Shown piece by piece: positions 44,237 to 51,967 of a stretch of 64,000 nt of DNA. Made by a program: the position numbers and the translations under genes. This DNA comes from an uncultured Verrucomicrobiota bacterium (GTDB lineage: Bacteria > Verrucomicrobiota > Verrucomicrobiia > Limisphaerales > UBA9464): the NCBI GenBank assembly GCA_903842505.1, contig CAIMMI010000011.1, forward strand, positions 1-64,000. The letters run 5' to 3'. Position 1 is the first letter of the stretch, and each line of letters starts with the position of its first letter. A model generated the notes under the pieces. It saw nothing but the letters and a program-made list of their open reading frames with translations. It was not told the origin of the DNA and did not search any database.

Positions 44237-45262
44237 ATGTCCACCATGCTCTCCCGGGTTGCCAACTGCCTCTACTGGCTCGCCCGCTACATTGAACGCG
44301 CGGACAACACCGCGCGCATCGTCGACGTCAACCTGCAACTCCTCCTCGAAAGCCGACGCCTCGACCCAGCCCAACTGGCCGCCTATTGGATGCCCATCGT
44401 CGAGAGCACCGGCGATCACGAGCACTTTGCGACCCTCTACCCAAGCCCGACCGGAGAATCCGTCACCGAGTTCCTGCTCTTCGACCAGCGCAACGGCAAC
44501 TCCCTCGCCTCGTCGGTCTCCCAGGCCCGCGAGAACGCCCGCATGGTCCGCGACCAGGTCCCGGCTGAGATGTGGGAGGAGATCAACCGACTCTTCCTCT
44601 TCTTCCGCTCGGACAAGGCCCGCGAACTCTGGGAGTCGAGCCCCTTCGACTTCCTCCAGCAGGTGCGTTCGTCCGCCCTCACCTTCGTCGGCATCTCCTA
44701 CGCATCAACGCCGCAAAACGAGGGCTGGAACTTCATTCAGGTCGGCAAGTTCCTCGAACGCGCCGACAAGACCACCCGGATGCTCGACATCCGGCATGCC
44801 ACCCTTCCCAAGCGCGGCATCCCCGCCACGGTCAGCCAGGCCGACGCCCTCGGTTGGTCCGCCGTGCTGCGCTCCTGCTCGGCCTGGGATGCCTACAAGG
44901 CACTCCACGGTTCCGAGGTCCACCCCCGACTCGTCGCCGAATACCTGCTCCTGAGCGACGAATTCCCGCGTTCCCTGAAGTTCTGCGTCGACCGCCTCGA
45001 CGCTTCGCTTCGCCAGATTTCAGGGGTTGCCCCACGACGCTTCAGCAACGATGCCGAACGACTCAGCGGCCGCCTGCTCGCCGAACTGCAGTACTCCAAG
45101 ATCGAGGAGATCTTCGACATCGGACTCCACGATTACCTCGATCAGGTCCAACTCCGCCTCAACCAGATCGGCGACGCCCTCTTCAAGACCTACATCTTCC
45201 AACCCTTCGTGAATCTCGAAGACGAGATCCTCGTGCAGCAGGAATACCAACAGCAGCAGTAG
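44237..45262 (+). CDS. Alpha-E domain protein (DUF403)
   Basis: 341 all-helical residues: MLSRVANCLYWLARYIERAD at the start, ARMVRDQVPAEMWEEINRLF in the middle, the repeated GWNFIQVGKFLERADKTTRM, and SLKFCVDRLDASLRQISGV near the end. The helix-rich alpha-E family always accompanies the circularly permuted ATP-grasp family and probably forms a complex with it. It runs 37 bp after the ATP-grasp gene. The C-terminal QQEYQQQQ tail is short and Gln-rich. Confidence 0.93.
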   Translation: MSTMLSRVANCLYWLARYIERADNTARIVDVNLQLLLESRRLDPAQLAAYWMPIVESTGDHEHFATLYPSPTGESVTEFLLFDQRNGNSLASSVSQARENARMVRDQVPAEMWEEINRLFLFFRSDKARELWESSPFDFLQQVRSSALTFVGISYASTPQNEGWNFIQVGKFLERADKTTRMLDIRHATLPKRGIPATVSQADALGWSAVLRSCSAWDAYKALHGSEVHPRLVAEYLLLSDEFPRSLKFCVDRLDASLRQISGVAPRRFSNDAERLSGRLLAELQYSKIEEIFDIGLHDYLDQVQLRLNQIGDALFKTYIFQPFVNLEDEILVQQEYQQQQ

Positions 45263-45335
45263 CCAACCCCAGGACTGCTCTCGGCCCGAGGGACCGTGGC
45301 GCCCCCTGCTTGCATCCCCAGGCTTGCCACGGGCA

Positions 45336-46079
45336 TTACGCCCGCCATCGCCGCCGGAGCTCGTGCCCGATCACTGCAGCAGCCGCCAAGGCTGCCGTGT
45401 CCGCACGCAGTACCGTGGTTCCCAAGGTCACCGGGTGAAACCCGGCCACGGTCAGGGCTTTCAGCTCGGCGGCGTCGAAGTCTCCTTCCGGACCAATCAC
45501 CACCCCCACCCGCCGCGCACCCGCGTTCTGGGCCATGATGTCACCCATCTCCCCGGCACCCGGCGCCAATGCCGCCACCATCCCAACGTCGAATCGCGGA
45601 TTGCCAGCCAGCCATTCGTCGATCGCAACCGGATCCGACACCTGGGGCAACCACGGTGTCCCACACTGCTTCGCCGCCTCGGCCACCGCCGCCTGCCAGT
45701 CCTGCCGCCGCCGAGCCCGCTCCTCGCGTGCAACCTTGACGACACAATTCCGCGTCAGCAAAGGCACGATGCCAGCCACGTCCAGCTCGGTCCCTTTCTG
45801 GAGCAGTGCATCCCACGCCTTGCCCTTCGTGACCGCCGCCACCAACACCACTTCCCATGCCCGCCGCGGAAGGACCCGACGTTCCTGAACCTCGATGTCC
45901 ACGGCGCGCTTGGTGACCTTCTGGACCAGTCCCTCCGCCACCGTACCCTCGCCGTCGAGAAGCGTGACGACCTCACCCGACTCCAGACGCAACACCACCG
46001 CTGCATGGTGGCTGTCCGATTCACCCAGGGTAACCACTCCCCGACTCAAGGCCTCCGGCGATACGATGAATCGGTGCAT
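45336..46079 (-). CDS. rsmE: 16S rRNA (uracil(1498)-N3)-methyltransferase
   Basis: 247 residues from ATG 46079 (MHRFIVSPEAL). The PUA-like N-terminal domain is followed by the SPOUT methyltransferase core with the knot motifs VGVVIGPEGDFDAAEL and VTLGTTVLRADTAALAAAAV, which bind SAM. It methylates U1498 of 16S rRNA. It is the last gene of the grpE-dnaJ-rsmE group, a common arrangement. Confidence 0.95.
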   Translation of the reverse strand: MHRFIVSPEALSRGVVTLGESDSHHAAVVLRLESGEVVTLLDGEGTVAEGLVQKVTKRAVDIEVQERRVLPRRAWEVVLVAAVTKGKAWDALLQKGTELDVAGIVPLLTRNCVVKVAREERARRRQDWQAAVAEAAKQCGTPWLPQVSDPVAIDEWLAGNPRFDVGMVAALAPGAGEMGDIMAQNAGARRVGVVIGPEGDFDAAELKALTVAGFHPVTLGTTVLRADTAALAAAAVIGHELRRRWRA

Positions 46080-46115
46080 GCGAGAAGCCCTCACCCCCTC
46101 AACCCGGGACCGAGA

Positions 46116-47273
46116 TCAGCTGAAGAAATCCTTCGCCCGATCAAAGAAGCTCTTGGCTTGCGGATTGACACTCTCGTCACAGAGCCGGCCGAACTCCTCC
46201 AATTTGGCCCTCTGGGCCGCATTGAGCCGCGTCGGAATCTCCACGCTCACCCGCACATGAAGATCTCCCAGACTCCCGTCCTGCAGACTCTTCACTCCTC
46301 GCCCCTTCAACCGGAACAACGTCCCCGTCTGCGTCCCCGTCGGAATCGAGATCCTCGCCTTCCCCGTCAGGGTGGGAACGTCGACCTCACCCCCCAGCGC
46401 CGCCGCCACAAAACTGATCGGAACCTCACACAACAGGTCATCCCCATCGCGTTGGAAGATGTCGTGCTGAGCCACCGACAGGACCACGTACAGGTCCCCC
46501 GACGGTCCGCCACGCGAACCCGCCGCGCCATTCCCGCTCGACCGCAACCGGGAGCCCGAATCAACGCCGCCCGGAACCCGGATGCGAACCGTCGTCGACG
46601 CATCCACTCGTCCATCCCCGCCACAAGCCCGGCAGGGTTTCTCGATCGCCTGCCCGGCTCCCTCGCAGCGCGGACAGACCTGCTGGATGGAGAAGATCCC
46701 CCGCGACATCACCACCCGACCACGCCCATTGCACTGCGGACACTTGATGACTTTGGATCCCTTCTCCGCACCGGATCCACTGCAGGGTTCACACTTGGTT
46801 GGCTTGGTGAACTTGATCTCCTTTTCACACCCGTTCACCGCCTCCTCCAGCGTGATCCGAAGATCATACCGCAGGTCGTCACCGCGCTGCGGCCCCGATG
46901 GATCCCGCTCCTCCCCTCCGCCACCGCCACCAAAGAACGCGTCGAAGAAGTCCGATCCACCAAACGCCTGCCGGAAGATGTCGGAGGGATCCACCCCGCC
47001 CGCGCCCGGCCGAAAACCTCCGGCCCCAGCCCGGGAACGCGGATCAAACGCGGCATGCCCATGCTGATCGTAAGCTGCCCGCTTCTGCGGGTCGCTCAGC
47101 ACCGAGTAAGCCTCCCCCAATTCCTTGAACTTCTCCTCCGCGACCTTGTCCCCCGGATTCTTGTCCGGGTGATACTTCACCGCCAGCTTGCGGTAGGACT
47201 TCTTCAGATCCTCGTCCGAGACCCCCTTGGCCACGCCAAGGACTTCGTAGAAATCACGCTTCGTCACAGCCAT
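46116..47273 (-). CDS. dnaJ: Chaperone DnaJ
   Basis: 385 residues. J domain with [20 protein letters not shown] and the HPD motif in YHPDKNPG, a Gly/Phe-rich linker ([16 protein letters not shown]), four CxxCxGxG zinc repeats ([32 protein letters not shown]), and the C-terminal substrate-binding domain. It works with DnaK and GrpE. Only 6 bp separate it from grpE upstream. dnaK is not in the window. Confidence 0.97.
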   Translation of the reverse strand: MAVTKRDFYEVLGVAKGVSDEDLKKSYRKLAVKYHPDKNPGDKVAEEKFKELGEAYSVLSDPQKRAAYDQHGHAAFDPRSRAGAGGFRPGAGGVDPSDIFRQAFGGSDFFDAFFGGGGGGEERDPSGPQRGDDLRYDLRITLEEAVNGCEKEIKFTKPTKCEPCSGSGAEKGSKVIKCPQCNGRGRVVMSRGIFSIQQVCPRCEGAGQAIEKPCRACGGDGRVDASTTVRIRVPGGVDSGSRLRSSGNGAAGSRGGPSGDLYVVLSVAQHDIFQRDGDDLLCEVPISFVAAALGGEVDVPTLTGKARISIPTGTQTGTLFRLKGRGVKSLQDGSLGDLHVRVSVEIPTRLNAAQRAKLEEFGRLCDESVNPQAKSFFDRAKDFFS

Positions 47274-47279
47274 GGCGAA

Positions 47280-47867
47280 TCAGGATTGGGTCCCCTTGGA
47301 GGTTGCTTCCGCCGGAGCTCCCGGCGCACGCGCCACCACAACACTGGCCGGCCTCAGCAATCGATCGCGACACCGGTAGCCTTTTCGCAACTGCTGCACG
47401 ACCTGACCTTCCGGAACACTGGCCGTTTCCTGCTGGGACACGGCCTCGTGCAGCGACGGATCAAACACCTGCCCCAGCGCCGAGACCTCCTCCACTCCAA
47501 GCTCGCCCAGGACCCCACGCAACTGACCGTGAATCATCGAGACTCCCGCCTTCAAGGTCTCCACGGTCGTCCCCGGCATCTGCGCCGCCTGCAAAGCCAT
47601 CTCGAACGTGTCGATCACCGGCAGGATCCGGGTCACCACCGACTCCGTCGCCGCCCGTCGTGCTTCATCCCGCTCCCTCTGGGCACGCTTCTTGAAGTTC
47701 TCAAAGTCCGCGTAAAGCCTGATGAAACGCTCCTGGGCCTCAGCACCGCGCTCCGCGGCGGTCTTGAGCTCCGCCACCTGCTCCGGCGTCAGCGTCTCGG
47801 CTGCCGCGGCGGTTTCAGGGTTCGTGTTCTCAGGTGGGTTCGTACCGGGGATGGATTCGCTGCTCAT
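47280..47867 (-). CDS. grpE: Nucleotide exchange factor GrpE
   Basis: 195 residues from ATG 47867. A disordered acidic N-terminus is followed by the long coiled coil with FIRLYADFENFKKRAQRERD, then VVTRILPVIDTFEMALQAAQ and the beta domain with EVSALGQVFDPSLHEAVSQQ. The C-terminal VVQQLRKGYRCRDRLLRPAS is typical. It exchanges ADP/ATP on DnaK. It heads the operon grpE-dnaJ-rsmE. A TTGCCG-N17-TACTTT promoter lies upstream. Confidence 0.96.
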   Translation of the reverse strand: MSSESIPGTNPPENTNPETAAAAETLTPEQVAELKTAAERGAEAQERFIRLYADFENFKKRAQRERDEARRAATESVVTRILPVIDTFEMALQAAQMPGTTVETLKAGVSMIHGQLRGVLGELGVEEVSALGQVFDPSLHEAVSQQETASVPEGQVVQQLRKGYRCRDRLLRPASVVVARAPGAPAEATSKGTQS

Positions 47868-47900
47868 CTTCTTCCAGAAATTCCAGTTCAAAGGCGCGCC

Positions 47901-47929
47901 AAAGTAGTCAACCAATCAGGACCCGGCAA
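47901..47929 (-). promoter_or_regulatory. Putative promoter of grpE-dnaJ-rsmE
   Basis: On the minus strand TTGCCG (47924-47929), 17-bp spacer, TACTTT (47901-47906), about 34 bases before the grpE start. No CIRCE palindrome was seen. Confidence 0.45.
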
Positions 47930-47944
47930 TAGCCGCGGACCGCG

Positions 47945-49015
47945 TCACGGCACCAATCCTGCCGTTTCAGGATACCCGCAGATCAGGTTCAGGCTCTGCA
48001 CGGCCTGACCACTGGCTCCCTTCAGAAGATTGTCCTGGGCACTCAGCACGATCAGACGCCCAGTCCGCGGATCCAACCGCCATGCAAGCTCCAGATGGTT
48101 CGTTCCCACCACGTTCTTCGTGTCCGGAAGTGCCTTGCCTTCCAATACCCGCACGAACGGTTCGTCCGCGTACGCCTCCGCATAGCACGCCGCTATCCGC
48201 TCCCCGATCACCGCCGCTTCCGCCGCCGTCGTGAAGGCCGTCGTGGGCGCCAGATAAAGCGTCGTATGAATCCCTCGGTTCACCGGCACCAGATGCGGCG
48301 TGAATTGGATCGTGACCGGAATTCCCGCCGCCAACCCCAATTGCTCCTCGATCTCCGACAGATGCCGATGCTTCGGGACGCCGTACGCCCGCAGACTTTC
48401 GTTGCACTCGCAAAACAGGTAGTCCACCTCCGCCTTCCGACCCGCCCCCGTCACACCACTCAGCGAATCCGCAATGATCCCCGTGGGCCGCACCAACCCA
48501 GCCCTCAACAACGGCAAAAGCGGCAGCAGGATGCTCGTCGGATAACACCCCGGCGACGCTACCAACCGGGTATTCCGGATCGCCTCCCGGTACACCTCGG
48601 GCATGCCGTACACCGCCGTCGCCAACAATCCGGGCGCCGGATGCGGATGCCCATAGAACTCCTGATACACCGCCGCACTCCGCAACCGGAAGTCGGCGCT
48701 CAGATCAATGACCACCTTCCCCGCCTCCACCAAGGGCACCGCATACTCCGCAGCCACTCCATGCGGCAAGGCCAGCAGGATCACGTCCGCCGTCTCCACC
48801 AACGCCGCCACGTTCGGCTCCGTGAACCGCAAGGCGCGTGCCTTCGGATGACTCGCGAATCGGGGAAAAACCTGGCCCACCGTCTGACCAGCCGATTGCC
48901 GGGAGGTCACCGCCACCAACTCGGCATAGGGATGTTGCAGGAGCAGGCGGACCAGTTCCTCTCCCGAGTAACCGGACGCCCCAACAATGGCGACGCGCTT
49001 GGACATGTTTGACAA
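47945..49015 (-). CDS. argC: N-acetyl-gamma-glutamyl-phosphate reductase
   Basis: 356 residues, or 353 from the second ATG at 49006. Rossmann start RVAIVGASGYSGEELVRLL; active-site Cys in LVASPGCYPTSILLPLLPL; GITGAGRKA-like block SLSGVTGAGRKAEVDYLF; FTPHLVPVNRGIHTTLYL near the end. It is the third step of arginine synthesis, reducing N-acetylglutamyl phosphate to the semialdehyde. It is separated from rpsI by a terminator and is not part of an arginine cluster here. Confidence 0.97.
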   Translation of the reverse strand: MSNMSKRVAIVGASGYSGEELVRLLLQHPYAELVAVTSRQSAGQTVGQVFPRFASHPKARALRFTEPNVAALVETADVILLALPHGVAAEYAVPLVEAGKVVIDLSADFRLRSAAVYQEFYGHPHPAPGLLATAVYGMPEVYREAIRNTRLVASPGCYPTSILLPLLPLLRAGLVRPTGIIADSLSGVTGAGRKAEVDYLFCECNESLRAYGVPKHRHLSEIEEQLGLAAGIPVTIQFTPHLVPVNRGIHTTLYLAPTTAFTTAAEAAVIGERIAACYAEAYADEPFVRVLEGKALPDTKNVVGTNHLELAWRLDPRTGRLIVLSAQDNLLKGASGQAVQSLNLICGYPETAGLVP

Positions 49016-49050
49016 CCTGAGGGACGTGGAAGGAATGGGACGATGAAAAC

Positions 49051-49081
49051 AAAAAGTCCCCGCCGGGTTGCCAGCGGGGAC
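49051..49081 (-). terminator. Terminator of the rplM-rpsI operon
   Basis: A perfect 8-bp stem, GTCCCCGC (49056-49063) with GCGGGGAC (49074-49081), and a 10-nt loop. On the minus strand it is followed by TTTTT (49051-49055), 18 bp after the rpsI stop. Confidence 0.92.
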
Positions 49082-49098
49082 CTGAAATTCGCCGAGGA

Positions 49099-49494
49099 TC
49101 AGCGCTTCGAGAACTGGAAGCGCTTGCGGGCGCCCGGTTGGCCGTACTTCTTGCGCTCGCGCATACGCGGATCGCGGGTCAGCAAACCATCCGCCTTCAG
49201 CAGGGGCCGCAGGGCCGCATCCACTTCCAGCAAAGCACGGGCAATGCCGTGCCGCACCGCACCGGCCTGGCCGGCAGGCCCGCCACCTTCAACGTTCACG
49301 CGGACATCGAACTTGCCGATGGTCGCCGTAACCGTGAAGGGCTGGAGCACCGCACCACGGTGCTGCTCCAACGGGAAATACACCTCGAAAGCCCGGCCAT
49401 TGATCGTCACCTTGCCGGTGCCAGTCGAAACGCGGACCCGGGCCGTCGACGTCTTGCGCCGACCGGTACCAAGGAATTCGGTAATCTGAGCCAT
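49099..49494 (-). CDS. rpsI: 30S ribosomal protein S9
   Basis: 131 residues: [20 protein letters not shown] at the start, [20 protein letters not shown], then [20 protein letters not shown] and the extreme basic C-terminus ending in KRFQFSKR, which reaches the P-site tRNA. It is the second gene after rplM, the usual order. Confidence 0.98.
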   Translation of the reverse strand: MAQITEFLGTGRRKTSTARVRVSTGTGKVTINGRAFEVYFPLEQHRGAVLQPFTVTATIGKFDVRVNVEGGGPAGQAGAVRHGIARALLEVDAALRPLLKADGLLTRDPRMRERKKYGQPGARKRFQFSKR

Positions 49495-49540
49495 AACGGA
49501 ATTGAGCAGGATTCTTGTGGAGGGGATGAGCCAGCCTCGA

Positions 49541-49975
49541 TCAGCCAGCGTAGGCCATCGTCTTCGGCTGCTGCGCGGTGTGCGGATGCTCGGTGCCGGA
49601 GTACACCTTGAGCTTCGTCAGCAACCGGTCACCCAACCGGTTCTTGGGGAGCATTCCCTTCACCGCGTGCATCACCAACCGCTCCGGGTGATTCTCGCGA
49701 ACCTCACGCACGGAACGATAGCGTTCGCCACCCTTCCATCCGGAGTAGCTCATGTACTCCTTGGCAGATTCCTTGTTGCCCGTCAGCACCACGTCAGCGG
49801 CGTTGATGACAACCACGAAATCGCCCGCATCAAGATGCGGGGTGTAGGTGGGCTTGTCCTTGCCGCGCAGAGCGTCGGCAACTTGAACAGCGAGGCGACC
49901 GAGAACGGCACCCTTGGCGTCGATCACTCGCCACTCGCGACGCTGTACGTCGATCTTCGGCAGAAACGTCTTCAT
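49541..49975 (-). CDS. rplM: 50S ribosomal protein L13
   Basis: 144 residues: [20 protein letters not shown], the [20 protein letters not shown] block, and [20 protein letters not shown]. It is an early-assembly protein of the large subunit. It heads the rplM-rpsI operon, preceded by a good TTGACG-N16-TAGAAA promoter. Confidence 0.98.
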   Translation of the reverse strand: MKTFLPKIDVQRREWRVIDAKGAVLGRLAVQVADALRGKDKPTYTPHLDAGDFVVVINAADVVLTGNKESAKEYMSYSGWKGGERYRSVREVRENHPERLVMHAVKGMLPKNRLGDRLLTKLKVYSGTEHPHTAQQPKTMAYAG

Positions 49976-50002
49976 CTAAAATCCGAAAGCAAAGGAGCGG
50001 GA

Positions 50003-50030
50003 TTTCTATCAAAGGAACCTCCAACGTCAA
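50003..50030 (-). promoter_or_regulatory. Putative promoter of rplM-rpsI
   Basis: On the minus strand TTGACG (50025-50030), 16-bp spacer, TAGAAA (50003-50008), about 27 bases before the rplM start. This is the closest sigma-70 -35 match noted in the window. Confidence 0.55.
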
Positions 50031-50065
50031 CAAGTCATTCCCGAAAGATGCAGGATTTCACCACT

Positions 50066-51133
50066 TCACCCTCCGATACAGCTCATCGTACGGGCCGGTT
50101 GGACGAAATCCGGCTTCCCGATCCGGTGCCCCGCTTCCTTACCCCGCACGATTTCCACCAACCGCCAAGCCAACTCGTCATCCGTCGCTCCCCCCCGCAG
50201 CAGCGGCCTCAGATCGTGCTCTCCAATGCTGAACAGGCACGTCCGGATCTTGCCATCCGCCGTCAACCGCAGTCGGTTGCAATGCCCGCAGAACGGCTCA
50301 CTCACCGGCGCAATCACGCCGATCTCGCCGCGCCCACCCGCAAAGCGCCATCGCCGCGCCGTCTCGCTCGGTTGCCCGGACTGATCCACGGCCTCCAACC
50401 CAAATCGCGCCTTCAACCGCTCGAGGATCTCACGCCCAGGCACCACCAGGTCCCGTTGCCACGCCCGACTGCTGTCCAACGGCATGAACTCGATGAATCG
50501 GAGGGACAGGCCACGCTCCATCGCGAATTCCGCCAAGGTCTCCAATTCGTGGTCGTTCATCCCCCGGATCACCACCGCATTCACCTTCACCGGCGAAAAC
50601 CCCATCTCCTGCGCGATCCGGATCCCTTCCAGCACCTCGGCCAACCCATCCCGCCCCGTCATCCGACGGAAATTCTCCCGATCCAGCGAGTCCATGCTGA
50701 AGCTCACCCGTCGCAACCCGGCCGCCCGAAGCGCCTCGGCCTTCCGCGCAAAGAGGAAGCCATTCGTCGTCATCGCCAGATCCTCAACCCCGGCCAACCC
50801 CGCCAGACTCCCCACCAACTTTTCCACCCCTTGCCTCAGCAAGGGCTCCCCACCCGTGACGCGCAGCTTCGTCACACCCAGTTCCACCGCAATCCGCGAA
50901 ACACGCACAATCTCCTCGTATGTCAGCAACTCCACCTTCGGCTTCCATTCGTAGGCAATCGGGCCAGCCGGCCCAGGCAGCTTTCCCAAACCCTCCCAAC
51001 GGGTCCGATAGAAGTTGGCCGCCTCCTCGGTTTCCGGCAGGCAATACAGGCAGCGGAAATTACACCGGTCGGTGACGCTGACCCGAAGGTCCCGCATCAC
51101 CCGACCGTGCGAATCCCGAAGCTCTGACAACAT
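50066..51133 (-). CDS. moaA: GTP 3',8-cyclase MoaA
   Basis: 355 residues. A radical-SAM motif CNFRCLYC (CxxxCxxC) near residue 23, the GGEPLLRQGVEKLV segment, the MTTNGFLFARKAEAL strand, and the C-terminal 4Fe4S site with CGHCNRLRLTADGKIRTCLF. The penultimate GG of the activating loop (SCIGG) is present at the C-terminus. It starts molybdenum cofactor synthesis. The start ATG at 51133 lies six bases after a -10 element. No other moa gene is adjacent. Confidence 0.97.
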   Translation of the reverse strand: MLSELRDSHGRVMRDLRVSVTDRCNFRCLYCLPETEEAANFYRTRWEGLGKLPGPAGPIAYEWKPKVELLTYEEIVRVSRIAVELGVTKLRVTGGEPLLRQGVEKLVGSLAGLAGVEDLAMTTNGFLFARKAEALRAAGLRRVSFSMDSLDRENFRRMTGRDGLAEVLEGIRIAQEMGFSPVKVNAVVIRGMNDHELETLAEFAMERGLSLRFIEFMPLDSSRAWQRDLVVPGREILERLKARFGLEAVDQSGQPSETARRWRFAGGRGEIGVIAPVSEPFCGHCNRLRLTADGKIRTCLFSIGEHDLRPLLRGGATDDELAWRLVEIVRGKEAGHRIGKPDFVQPARTMSCIGG

Positions 51134-51139
51134 GGCCCG

Positions 51140-51168
51140 AGTCTACGTGAAGCCACCGCTCCCGCCAA
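51140..51168 (-). promoter_or_regulatory. Putative leaderless promoter of moaA
   Basis: On the minus strand TTGGCG (51163-51168), 17-bp spacer, TAGACT (51140-51145), then CGGGCC and the moaA ATG. No Shine-Dalgarno site is present between the -10 box and the start. Confidence 0.5.
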
Positions 51169-51222
51169 CCCGCGCAAAATCCTGAACTCGGATTCTTCGC
51201 CCGCACCCGCTACCTTGCCCCT

Positions 51223-51960
51223 GTGGAAACTTCCACTCCGCCACCGCTTACCCCCGGCACGTTGTACCTCGTCGCCACCCCCATCGGGAACCTCGAGGAT
51301 ATCACCCTGCGCGCCCTCCGCGTCCTCCGCGAGTGCGACCTCGTCGCCGCCGAGGATACCCGCCACACCGGCCAACTCCTGCAGCACTTCAACATCCGGA
51401 AGCCCATGGTCTCCTACTTCCGGTTCAACGAGGCCCGACGCTCCGCCGAGATCACCGACCGCCTCCGTGCAGGCGCCACCGTCGCGCTCGTCACCGACGC
51501 CGGCACCCCAGGCATCTCCGACCCCGGCTCCCGGGTCGTCGCCGAGGTCATCGCCGCGGGACTCCGGGTCGAACCCATCCCGGGCGCCTGCGCCCTCGTG
51601 GCAGGCCTCACCGCTTCCGGGCTTCCCACGGACGAATTCCATTTCGCCGGGTTCCTCCCGGTCAAATCCGGCCAGCGCGCCCGTCGCCTGGCGGAACTCC
51701 TCGCGTTGCCCGGAACCTTGTGTGTCTACGAGTCGCCCTACCGCGTGACCCGCCTCCTCCAGGAAATCGCCAACGCCTGTCCGGAACGCCGGGTCGTCGC
51801 CTGCCGCGAGCTCACCAAGAAGTTCGAGGAATGGCTCCGCGGCACCGCCGCCGCCGTCGCCGCCGACCTGGAACGCCGCCCGCGGAAGGGCGAGTTCGTC
51901 GTCCTCGTCGCACCAGCCAGCGAATTGCCGGAACCCACCGACCTTCCTGAAGCCGGTTAG
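51223..51960 (+). CDS. rsmI: 16S rRNA (cytidine(1402)-2'-O)-methyltransferase
   Basis: 245 residues with a GTG start. TP-methylase fold: GTLYLVATPIGNLEDITLRA, CDLVAAEDTRHTGQLLQHF, VALVTDAGTPGISDPG, and the helix LTKKFEEWLRGTAAAV. It methylates the 2'-O of C1402 in 16S rRNA. A TACCTT hexamer ends six bases before the GTG, so it may also be leaderless, although a -35 box is not clear. Convergent with the fusion glycosyltransferase (7 bp between stops). Confidence 0.97.
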   Translation: METSTPPPLTPGTLYLVATPIGNLEDITLRALRVLRECDLVAAEDTRHTGQLLQHFNIRKPMVSYFRFNEARRSAEITDRLRAGATVALVTDAGTPGISDPGSRVVAEVIAAGLRVEPIPGACALVAGLTASGLPTDEFHFAGFLPVKSGQRARRLAELLALPGTLCVYESPYRVTRLLQEIANACPERRVVACRELTKKFEEWLRGTAAAVAADLERRPRKGEFVVLVAPASELPEPTDLPEAG

Positions 51961-51967
51961 GCGGATC

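Noticed and set aside
45324-48008. Plus-strand ORF of 894 codons
   Set aside because: It covers rsmE, dnaJ and grpE in antisense; those genes have clear motifs, this frame has none.
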